Positions 39,852 to 49,130 of a DNA stretch of 64,000 nucleotides are shown piece by piece (position 1 is the stretch's first letter; every line of letters begins with the position of its first letter). A program made the translations under genes and the position numbers. The notes beneath the pieces were generated by a model. It was not told where the DNA came from, did not search any database, and saw nothing but the letters and a program-made list of their open reading frames with translations. Origin of the DNA: Aurantiochytrium sp. KH105 (Eukaryota; Sar; Bigyra; Thraustochytrida; Thraustochytriidae); contig BGKB01000028.1 in the NCBI GenBank assembly GCA_003116975.1, positions 1 through 64,000 on the forward strand, written 5' to 3'.

Positions 39852-41789
39852 ATGGCGAAAGGAAGGAGGAACAGAGCGTCTCGTGCGTCCGTGCGCGGCA
39901 GTCTGCTCGGGCAGACGTCCGAGGATGAGTTCGCCCAGGTCGCCTCGTACTGCGACGCGACGACGCTGGCCAAGCTCATGACGTGCAACACGGCCATCAG
40001 CGCCCTGTTGCGCGAGAGGGACGATATTTGGGCCGCATTGTACACAACACTTCCCCTGTCCGAAGAGCTCGCTGCGCCTTGCATGCACAAGAAGAACAGC
40101 TCGTGGCGCGGTGTTGTGCTGCGCGCCATCGCAGGCCAGATTCGCGTCGTTGTTCGTCCCATCAGTCACAACTCCGACGCGACCTTTGACATGGTCGTCC
40201 CAAGAACCACCACGCTCTTTGGGCTGAAAAAAATGGTCCGTCGCGCGCAACTGCTCGAACACGGTGTCATGATGCAAGACTTTGAGCTCGTCCTCGCAGA
40301 CTCCAGTCTCGCACTTGGGGTGCGAGGCCACGACGCGCTCCCGCCCTCCGACCTCACCGTTCTCTTTCTCTCATCCGATAGCCTTTTACGTTCCATGCAC
40401 GCAAACGAGTCGTTGCGCCGTCTCTTGCACCGAAATCAGCGTCCGGCGTGGCGTAAAACCCTGCGCACCGTCTCGGACGGCATCGAACTCGTTCAGGTCT
40501 TTGTCAGTCCGCAAGGACTCCTCGAGAGCCCTGACTTATCACAAAGCATCGCAGACGCTTCTGGCAGCGCTCCTCATGACCCATTGGCCTCCTCAGTACC
40601 CGATCCCGGCCCGGGCATCACCAACTTTACCGTTCCCTCACCCGTGCGCCTCTCTCGACGACGCCCACGTCTCGCGTGCTGCGATGCCCTGAAACGACTC
40701 AAGGCTGGCGAGCTCGATGAACTCGCCGAGATTGTTGCGGGAAAACTACAAAAGGGCTCGGACAAGGATGACATGCACATCGACTACGACGACCGTCTCG
40801 AGGCCCTCGAACGTATGTGCCACCTGCTGGACAGCGCACAGCGAGGCATTGGCTACAACGCACACAAGCCCTTTTGGAATGGCGGCGCTCTTCATCCGCT
40901 GCTACACGTGAGCATTGCCACGGGGACATCAATGCCGCTTTCGCTGCGTCGCCGCGCCCTTGCCGAGATGGTGCGCCTCTTTTTGCTGCATCTCGTGACC
41001 AAGCCCTTTCTTGTCGCGGCTGTGGCGCGCGGGATACTCCATAGCGGTTTTCCCTGTGCATTTGTTCGCCTCGTCACCTCTCTCGTGCCCCTGATTGTGC
41101 GCACGCAGGTCAAGCAAATCATGGAAGGCGAGATTGACTGGATTCCGCTCGTTTTTGCAACTAAATTTGTGGCTCGCGCTTCCCTCCTCGTCACACGCGC
41201 TCTCACACCCATTATGGGTCTCGCGCTCGCCCACGAGACGCTACTTTCCTGGGTGCGCACGCTCTACACGGAAGAATCAGAGCGCGACGATTGGCTCGTC
41301 TATGCAGCATTGCTGTTGATGTTTTACAAGCGCACGCCCCCGCCTCGTCCGGCCTCGCTCGACGAGCTTTCCATGCCGAGTCGTCTCGAAGAGCTCGCAG
41401 CGGCTTCAAAGGCAGCGCATCGCTCCTTTTGGCAGCGCCTTGGCCGTCTTGTACAGCTTGCGTTGCTCCGCACCTTTACGCTCGATGACCTTGCGCCGTA
41501 TACGCGCATGACGCGACGCGCCAGTCTTCGTCTCTGGCTCTATGCTGCCAAGCGCTTGCCTCGTCTCGCAAGCTGGCTTGACCACCTGCAGCGCGCTTTG
41601 CGTCACCAGGTCGTTGTACAGTATGTGCTCTCAAGTCTCTTGTGGAACCAGCTTGATGCTTCTCTTTCACACGCCACGAGCGTTTCGCTGCCCGTGTACG
41701 CCTATTCTGTGCCCTTTGTCCTGTCCATTATGCTCGTGCGTATCCGCATGGCCCTCTCCGACTCTTATTACTACCTCATCTACTTTTGA
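39852..41789 (+). CDS. F-box-like helical protein of unknown function
   Basis: 645 aa from ATG 39852 (the open frame extends to 39810 with a second ATG). Residues about 18-60 resemble an F-box (SEDEFAQVASYCDATTLAKLMTCNTAISALLRERDDIWAALY). Residues about 95-185 may be a ubiquitin-like or small beta fold (VVVRPISHNSDATFDMVVP, TTLFGLKKMV, FELVLADSS). The remaining 350 residues are helix-rich with several hydrophobic stretches (FLVAAVARGIL, LVTRALTPIMGLALAHETL), possibly an armadillo-like repeat or membrane helices. A substrate adaptor for an SCF ubiquitin ligase is suggested by the F-box alone. Confidence 0.75.
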   Translation: MAKGRRNRASRASVRGSLLGQTSEDEFAQVASYCDATTLAKLMTCNTAISALLRERDDIWAALYTTLPLSEELAAPCMHKKNSSWRGVVLRAIAGQIRVVVRPISHNSDATFDMVVPRTTTLFGLKKMVRRAQLLEHGVMMQDFELVLADSSLALGVRGHDALPPSDLTVLFLSSDSLLRSMHANESLRRLLHRNQRPAWRKTLRTVSDGIELVQVFVSPQGLLESPDLSQSIADASGSAPHDPLASSVPDPGPGITNFTVPSPVRLSRRRPRLACCDALKRLKAGELDELAEIVAGKLQKGSDKDDMHIDYDDRLEALERMCHLLDSAQRGIGYNAHKPFWNGGALHPLLHVSIATGTSMPLSLRRRALAEMVRLFLLHLVTKPFLVAAVARGILHSGFPCAFVRLVTSLVPLIVRTQVKQIMEGEIDWIPLVFATKFVARASLLVTRALTPIMGLALAHETLLSWVRTLYTEESERDDWLVYAALLLMFYKRTPPPRPASLDELSMPSRLEELAAASKAAHRSFWQRLGRLVQLALLRTFTLDDLAPYTRMTRRASLRLWLYAAKRLPRLASWLDHLQRALRHQVVVQYVLSSLLWNQLDASLSHATSVSLPVYAYSVPFVLSIMLVRIRMALSDSYYYLIYF

Positions 41790-42297
41790 AGACTTCATAT
41801 TTATTTATTTCGACAATTCTTTTTGTGCTGACAGATCGTGCAAACACGATATGCATAAAATTAATTTGCAGAGAGAGAGAGACAAATGGCACAATGGAAA
41901 GGCTTTTTTGTAAGCCTTTGCGGGTCACAGCCGCTCGCCCTTAAACGTGAGCAGTTTGCAAATGTAAAAGGCTTTGCAATTTCGAGCAATTCGCAATTAT
42001 TTGCAGGTCACAGCCGTTCGCCCTTTTACTTGAGCAATTTGCTGACGTGAAAGGCTTGATAATTCCGACGACAATCCTTGTTCATTCTTGTGTTGCAATT
42101 GTTGAATTTCGCTCACTGTCAATCCGATTCGACTTGCATTTTTGTTCCCCGATGCCGCCCAATGTTTGATACTGGCAGATCTTTCGATTCTCGTTTTCGT
42201 AGTATGCCAGCTTGGAGAGTATCTGCCAGCGTCAAGCTTGATTGTTGTCGGCTTCGGAAATAAAGACAGAGCTGCTTCGGCGCGCGCGCGCGCGGCG
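41790..42297. promoter_or_regulatory. Spacer upstream of the UBX gene
   Basis: About 500 bases, AT-richer. It holds an 83-bp tandem duplication and, immediately before the ATG at 42298, an alternating CG tract at 42280-42294. Confidence 0.5.
41921..42056. repeat. 83-bp imperfect tandem duplication
   Basis: CGGGTCACAGCCGCTCGCCC at 41921 recurs as CAGGTCACAGCCGTTCGCCC at 42004. Both are followed by a GAGCAnTTTGC word and a GTnAAAGGCTTG word. Confidence 0.8.
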
Positions 42298-43371
42298 ATG
42301 GGCTTCTTCACGGAAGGCAACGATCTGCAAGGGGCGCTGCAGCGGCTGCGCGCAGACCCGTTGCGACCGCTCGTGCTCGTGCTGGCGGCGTCGAATCTGC
42401 GCGGAGGCTCTGCGATACAAGATGACGTCGAGGCGCTCGAGACCGGTGCCGTCGGGCCAAGTCTGCGCGAGACGCGCCGCGTGCGTGTTGAGGGGAGCCG
42501 CGCAATGTCGTGGTTCCGCGCGCATTTCAAGATCCGGTCCCTGTGCGCGAGCGTCATCATGACCGGCGACGGCTGGTTCGAGGCCTACGAAGGCAAGGCG
42601 GATCTCGAAGACCTCGAGCGTCGTGCAAATCGTGCAATGCAAGAGCTCTCCCGGCGCGTCGGCCTTGGCCTGGCCATGGCACGCGCCGTAGAAGCCCTTT
42701 ATATTCCCAACGGCCGCCGCGTGGGTGCCAAAGAGTGGGCCTGCTCAAAACGGTACGCCAAGCTCGAGGGCGTGTGCTCAGTTGTGGCGGGTAGGCGGGC
42801 GCCCATCCTGTCGGCGCAGGATAACTTTGAGGTTAGCGTGCGCCTCCTCGATGGTGCCCGCGTAGCATCCCGCTTTGAGCCGCATTCTCTGCTGCAAGAT
42901 GTCGCCAATTTTGTCCAAGAATGCTGTCCCGGCGAAGTTGTGGGCGAAACGCTTCATCTCGGGACCGCCTTTCCGCGAAAGATCTTTACCCATGAGGACT
43001 ATGCGAACTCGCTCAGGGACCTCGGATTGGCCAAAAACTGCTTGCTTGTCATGTATCAGGGTGCAGTCCAATCTGCAAATGCCGACATGGCCCCCTATCC
43101 CTTTGCAGCGCTTCTGGTGTGGTTGGCTGTACTCTGGGCCTATGTCCTTCGCGTCTTGGGTTTCCGAGAACCTCCAAGGCAGATATCACCATTTGAGGAT
43201 GACAGCGCAACGTCAGGACATCCGCCGGCAACTTCGTCCACTATCCGTACGATGCGCGACTTGCGCGAGCCTGCGACGCGCGAGTCTGAGCAAAACGAAT
43301 ACTTTGGCGGCGACAGTACCGTGTTTCAGGGAGAGCCCGATGGCAATGATGCGGACACGGATTCCAAGTGA
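42298..43371 (+). CDS. UBX-domain protein, UBXN4/erasin-like
   Basis: 357 aa. The start MGFFTEGNDLQGALQRLRAD with the hydrophobic LVLVLAAS strand matches the thioredoxin-like N-terminus of UBXN4. Residues about 175-255 are a UBX domain (VRLLDGARVASRF, LHLGTAFPRKIF, LGLAKNCLLVMYQ), with the FPR loop at 225-227 that contacts p97/VCP. A hydrophobic segment at about 267-288 (YPFAALLVWLAVLWAYVLRVL) would sit in the ER membrane, as in erasin. The likely role is recruiting the p97 ATPase to the ER for ER-associated degradation. An earlier in-frame ATG at 42142 is less likely because the family N-terminus begins at 42298. Confidence 0.85.
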   Translation: MGFFTEGNDLQGALQRLRADPLRPLVLVLAASNLRGGSAIQDDVEALETGAVGPSLRETRRVRVEGSRAMSWFRAHFKIRSLCASVIMTGDGWFEAYEGKADLEDLERRANRAMQELSRRVGLGLAMARAVEALYIPNGRRVGAKEWACSKRYAKLEGVCSVVAGRRAPILSAQDNFEVSVRLLDGARVASRFEPHSLLQDVANFVQECCPGEVVGETLHLGTAFPRKIFTHEDYANSLRDLGLAKNCLLVMYQGAVQSANADMAPYPFAALLVWLAVLWAYVLRVLGFREPPRQISPFEDDSATSGHPPATSSTIRTMRDLREPATRESEQNEYFGGDSTVFQGEPDGNDADTDSK

Positions 43372-43535
43372 GAATTTGCTGAAAAAGGGGGGACAAGCGT
43401 CTTTCGTGTAGAGCGTCTAGTAAAATATTGTATGAATGTGTGCGGACATCATTCATCGTTCAGTCACTCATCATTGCTTGAGCGGCAAGGGAACACTCGA
43501 AAAAGGTTCTAATATTCAGTGAATAGAATAGAATG

Positions 43536-43634
43536 TTACTGGTCTTGTGCGGATGGGCCTGCTTTGTAGACGGTGTCGTTGTTTTGCGTGCGCTGCCGCT
43601 CCTGCTGTTGCTGTAGTTGCAGGAGAAGTTGTTG

Positions 43635-43684
<50 letters not shown>

Positions 43685-45929
43685 AAAGAGGGGACTGCAG
43701 CAAGAGCGAGACAGCGGCAGAATTGTTGGAAAGCAGTGGCCCAGAACTCGTCGAAGAGGGCGGGGCAGAAGAGGACGACGACAAGGTTGGTCTCAAAAGC
43801 GGGGATGTTGAAGACGTCAGAGCATTGTAAGCAGTCTCTCCAGAGGAGGCACGGTTGAGTTGTTGTTGTTGTTGTTGTTGTTGTTGCAGGAGCCAGAGTG
43901 GCTGTTGTTGCTGATGCAGTTGCTGTTGTTGTTGATGATGAAGCGAAGGTCCGCTGCCCGTGCTATTGAGGCTGCTAGAGCGATAGATGGGAGCGGAGCC
44001 GGAATCTAAACCGAGTCGGTGAGCAGAACTAGCGTAAGAAGAAGAAGAAGAAGAAGAAAGGCCCGACAAGAGGTCCAAGCGATCTCGCAGTCCCGCATCA
44101 CTGCCCAAGTTTCCCTGAATCGACGAAAGCGACGGGGCAAGTGCCGCCGAAGAAAAAGAGGACCGCGTTGAAGGGCCCGAAGAGCCATACCAGTTCATGT
44201 CACCCTGACTGAAGCTGGCGTTGTCGCGAAGAAGAAGTTGGACCGCCGCACGAGCTGCGCTTGGTTCGAGTTGTCGGAGATACTCGAGGGTCCCTGCAGG
44301 GAGACGGTCGAGCGAAAGACTGGACGCGGTTCCGCCCGCCTGGTGCGGGTAAACCTGTTGCTGCGTTTGCAACCCGGACAAATGCTGAGAACGCAATAAA
44401 TCGGCCGCGCTGGAGAAGGCTCCAAGCGACGCAAGTCGTTCGTCGAAATCCGCGCGCGTCAAGATCGAAGACTGCTGCTGGAGTTGCGACGGCGACGATG
44501 ACGACGAGGTTGATGACGAAGATGATGATGATGACAAGGACGCGACGCGATTGGCTGCGGCATTTGCTGCGGCGGCCTCTGCAGCCGCAGCAGCAGGAGT
44601 GGGCGCACCGGGCTGTTTCCAGGCCGAGGTGAGCCGAAAGGCTGGCGAGTCTGCGTGAGCCACACATGTCATGGTTTTCCGGGAGACGACGTAAATTGTA
44701 AAGACGTGCTCCTGTTTCATAGTGTGTTTGGCGAGCTTGCACAGGTAGCGCCAGCGGCGCTCTGCAATGAATTCGACGAGCCAGCGTCCCGCCGATGGCT
44801 CAAAGGATTTCCACTCACCGCGAAAGACCTTGTTTCTGCTGATGGGGTCCTCCTTGAAGAGTTTTCCGACGGTCTGGCCAGCTTCGTAGAGAAGGGGAGA
44901 GCTGGCCTTGCGAATTCCCGCGTAAAGCTCAAGTCCCAGAGCGTCGACTGCCGAGCGGTCGAGCATGTAGAGGTGAGCGCATACAGACTGTCCGCAGAAG
45001 CCGTTTTCCATGTGACGCGCGAGACACGCGGGGAAGCAGCGCAGGTTCTTGTGTCGCGTGCGTACGTACGAGGCCTTCCACTCGTGTACATTACAGAATT
45101 CAATGTCGCGGACGGGTCCCTGACAGCTCTTGGCGGGCGCGATGTTGCCGAGGGCGACGGCAGCGGGGCTCGAGCATGCGCTCGGTGCGTCGCTTCCGTT
45201 GTCTCGTTTTTGCGCCTTGCTCAGGGAGCCGTCGCTGCTCGCGGAGGGTGCGCGGGGTCTTTTGCGTGCAGAGTTCTCTTGGTTCGAGCCGGCGGAAGCG
45301 TTCTTGACGAGTTGGCTAGTGCTGTCGTGTGAGACTGATCGTGTCTGCTCTTGCAGTTGCGTCTGTCGCTGCTGCTGCTGCTGCTGTTGCTGCTGCTCTT
45401 GCTGCTGTTGAAAGGCGCGCATTGTTTCGAGGAGCATGTTTGGTGTCGTCGAGGACGATTGCAGAGCGGCTTGCAGGTGGGGCGGCAAAAAGGAAACGAG
45501 GTTTGGTTGCGAGAAGGACTCGAGAGCTGTCGCAGCTGAAGTTGCGGGCGCAGGGACAGGAAGACCTTGGCCTGCTCGCGGCGCGCCGGCCGCATTCGCA
45601 GTGGCATTTGCATTGGCACCGAACGAGGCGAGAAAGTCGTACTTGTTTTGCCTGAGCAGCTGAAAGTTGCGCCCCGCAAGCTCCTGGTCCTGGCGAGGGT
45701 TTTCCGACGTTGCGTGCGCGGAGGGCTCCTTTTTCACCGCATCGCTTTTTTGCGCGACGTTGGGTCCCGAGACGGCGCGAGAAGCTGCTGCCGCTGCTGC
45801 TGCTCCTCGATCATCCTCGTCTCCCGTGTCCGGAGCGTTGCCCTGCGTTTGTCCACCTTCTGCAGAGGGAGAAGCCCGCTGCTGCTGCTGCTGCTGCTGC
45901 TCGCGGTGCTCCTGGTCTGCGGGCGGCAT
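43536..45929 (-). CDS. PolyQ/Ser-rich protein with an orphan Cys/His-rich domain
   Basis: 797 aa from ATG 45929 (MPPADQEHREQQQ). The frame stays open to 46679, but that stretch is Arg/Glu low complexity from (TCCTC)n repeats and is probably leader. Gln runs occur at several places (CTG/TTG repeats), with Ser and Asn-rich linkers and a KRPR basic patch. Residues about 273-437 are the only ordered part: FCNVHEWKASYVRTRHKN, then RCFPACLARHMENGFCGQSVCAHLYM, then FRGEWKSFEPSAGRWLVEFI. The spacing C-x3-C-x3-H-x5-C-x4-C-x-H suggests zinc binding. The makeup is that of a transcription or chromatin regulator, but I recognise no named family. Confidence 0.7.
43638..43681. repeat. (TTG/CTG)n trinucleotide run in coding sequence
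   Basis: TTG units followed by about 13 CTG units on the plus strand encode a Gln run near the C-terminus of the leftward gene. It is likely length-polymorphic. Confidence 0.9.
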
Positions 45930-46900
45930 GTCCAAGAGCGCGCTCCGGGCGCGGTGGTCCCTGCCGGCCCCGCGGGCGGCGGCGGCGCCGGTGGCGCCGG
46001 CAGCAGCAGCAGCGCCAGCAGGCGCCGCCTGCGGCTCGTCGCCGCCGCCGGCCTTGTCGCGCGGCCTGCGCTGCGCCCTCTGCGCGCGCTGCGCGCGCTG
46101 CGCGCCCGCTGCCGCCGCCTCGACCGCGGCTGCGAGCAGGCACGGAATCTTGAGGACCGTGGATGTCCCGGTTCGCGCACGTGCCCGCCCTCGCGATCCC
46201 GCGCGCCCGCCCGCCGCGCCGCGCCTGCGCTCGCGCTGCGCGCCCTGCTCTCCTCTCCTCTCCTCTCCTCTCCTCTCCTCTCCTCTCCTCTTCTCTTCGC
46301 GCTCTGCCTGCCTGCCGCGCGCCCGCCCGCGCAGCTCCGCCCGCTGCGCGCCTCTGCTCTGCTCTGCTCTGCTCTGCGCCACCCCGTGTCGCGCCGTGTC
46401 GAGTCGCGCGTCCCCGCTGCTTCCTGCCTGCCTTCCTTCCTCCCGTCCTCCCTTCGTGCGACCTTGGTCCGCTGACCTCCTCCTGCACCTCGCGCTCTCG
46501 CCGCGGGCTCGGCGCGGGCTCTGCTCCGCGATCCTGCGCCGCCGTCCCGCGCTGCGCTGCGCTGCGCCGCGCCGCGCTGCGATGCGATGCAGCTGCGATG
46601 CGCTGCAGCTGCTCGCGCGACCCGGCTGGGTGCGCGGCGAGGGAGAGTCACTCGAGGGATCAAGGGACCTCCCGAGCACCCGCCACTGGGGCGGAGGACG
46701 GAGGCGGGTGGAGGGGGCGTGCGGGGAGGAGGAGGGCCGGCCGGCGGACGGCGCGGCACTCCGCGGAGGGTGGAGGCGGGCGAGCGAGCGGGCGGGGTGA
46801 ATCGAGCGGGAGCCCGCTCGATCGCTCCGTCGAAGGAACGACGAAGGGGGAGAGGGGCTGCTGCTTCCTGCGCGCCTTCCAAGCCTCGCGCGGGGAAAAA
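45930..46900. promoter_or_regulatory. 5' region of the polyQ gene: pentamer tracts and strand switch
   Basis: It contains (TCCTC)n at about 46248-46295, (GCTCT)n at 46353-46377 and GCTGC/GCGCTGCAGCTGC words at 46550-46612. The plus strand changes from pyrimidine-rich (about 46245-46480) to purine-rich (about 46620-46860). This mirrors the layout upstream of the kinase gene in island 1. Confidence 0.55.
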
Positions 46901-48279
46901 CCGAGCGCCGGGAGCCTTTCTTTCCTTCTTTCTTTTCTTTCTTTCCTTTTCTTTTCTTGCTTTTCCCTCGTTTTCTTGTCCGTTTGTTTCCTTTTCTTTC
47001 TTCCTCGCTGCTTACAGCCTAGCCTTGCAACGCGCCAATGCCAGGTCGCGTGCGAGGTCACCACCGCGCACCGCAGTAGTAGCCTCCCGCCCTCCAGGAG
47101 AAGCGCAGCACCGCACCGCGCCGCCGTTCAGGCGTAGCCAGCGAGATAGCTAGCCCTCTGCGCAGACTCAGAGCGCGCGAGACCGCCGCGCACGATGGTT
47201 TCGTTCTCCTCGAAGAACGAACGGAGACCCGCCACGCGAAGCGTACCGAAGCGACGCAGACGGGGAGCAGTCGTGACCTTGTTTCTTTCTCTCCTTTTCT
47301 TTCTCCCCCTCTGTCTGCGGAGGGGGTGTGCGCGCGGCGGTTCAGGCAACCGCGCGACCCGAGCCAATCTTGACTGGACGGGCCTCGCTCCGCCGCGCCG
47401 GCTGCTCTGCAGAAGAAAGAAGTCTGGGCGCAGGCCGGCCTTGCTCGTGAGCGTGCACAGGTTCGGGCAGGCTGCGCTCGCGCCGACGTGCCTCGGATGC
47501 ACGGAGGGGAATGGGATTCAAACGATCGTTCGATCGACCGATCGATCGATCGAACGAACGAACGAAAGAAAGAAACAAGAGAAAGAAAGGGGGAAAGCAA
47601 GAAAGATTCGCAGACAGCCGGCGCGGCGGCGCCTTTCTACTGTACCGGGGCGAGGCGAAGCCGAGCTTAGTCTCGCCGCCACGCCACGCAACGCCACGCA
47701 ACGCCACACCTCGCCACGTACGAACGAACGAAGCAGCACCGGCGGGTGGACGTGTGGATGGATGGATGGATGGATGAATAGACGGACGGTCGACGCGCAA
47801 GCCCGCCGTTCGGGGTTTGTTCGCCGGTCCTGGCTGCGCCGCGCTGCCCTGCTGCTGCAGCAGCCGCTGCTGCTTTCTTTCCCTTCTACTCGCTTGCCCG
47901 CCAGCCAAGCGCCGTATCTTTCGTTCTAGCTTTGCTCTGCTCAACGCCGCGATCCGGCTTTGCTGCCTCGCCCGCGGCGGTTTCCTCGCGCCAATGCAGC
48001 GGCCGCAAGAGGGAGTGAAGAAGCCCACGCGCCTTTCGGTTTTTGCCCGCAACGAGGCGGCGCGGCGTCCGAGCTTTCGATGAGCGCGCAGTGCAGAGGT
48101 TGTTGCCTGGCTGGCCGGTGGGAGGAAGAGGTCGCCGACGCCCCGCGGCTGCGTGCGTCTGAGGGGCGACCTGGAAGTGCGGGCCGCAGCAGGAAGAAAA
48201 GAAGTGCGCGGCCTTGGCGACAGGGGATCGCGACCAAGGCTCGTCACTCCACACCGCCGCCCGTCTCGCCCCTGCTTTG

Positions 48280-48345
48280 CTTCGCTTCGCTTTGCTTTGC
48301 TCTGCTCTGCTCCGCTCTGCTCCGCTCTGCTTCGCCTCGCCTCGC
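48280..48345. repeat. (GCTYY)n pentanucleotide tract
   Basis: GCTTT, GCTTC, GCTCT, GCTCC and GCCTC units follow one another for about 65 bases, a pentamer family drifting one base at a time. Confidence 0.85.
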
Positions 48346-48488
48346 CCGGCCTCACGGCAGCGAGATCTTCACGCTCCCGCCGCCGCCGGTGTGGTCCGGC
48401 GCCGACGCACGTTTGGACAATCCATACAAGACAAGACCGAACGTCATGGTCCGGGAGCACGGAGCCCTGCTTTGACGCAAGCCAGGAC

Positions 48489-48519
<31 letters not shown>

Positions 48520-49093
48520 CGCACGCACGCAGAAAGTTCGCAGCGGCCAACCGCACAGCGCAACAAACGCAGCGACAGTCCGGCCGGCCGACCGACAGCG
48601 TCTTGCTCCGCAGGCTGATCTCGGCTCTCCTCTCCTCACCTTGGCCGCCAGTCAGTCTGCGAGACCGAGACCACCCTCTGCCCCCGTGCTGCAAGACAGC
48701 CACAGCCAGCTACTTCCTTCCCTTGTCTTACCTTGGGCCCGACGGACTTGCACGCACGCGCACACTCACAGTTAGACACGCACACAGAGACAGACAGACT
48801 CAGACAGACAGACAGACAGACATGAGACAGAAGCAAACGCACGCACACACGCACGCACGCACGCACGCACGCCGGAGCCGCCTGCCTGCCTCCGTGCGTG
48901 CGGTGCGCGTGAAGTCGCTTGGCCCTCGGCACAGTGAGGCTCGCCAGGCCCTGCGCGGCCGCGGCTGCAGCTACACCCACTATAGTACCCTTTTGCGTCA
49001 TGTGGCTTTCTGCGCGCGACTCGCTGTGACGACGGCTGCGGCTCGCTCGTTCACGCTTTCAAGCAACAAACAACCCGCCCGCGCCTCCCAGCA

Positions 49094-49130
49094 TCCATCC
49101 ATCCATCCATCCATCCATCCATCCATCCAT
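49094..49130. repeat. (CATC)n microsatellite
   Basis: About nine perfect CATC units; on the other strand GATG. GCATG/GATGCATG words follow near 49250-49330. Confidence 0.9.
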
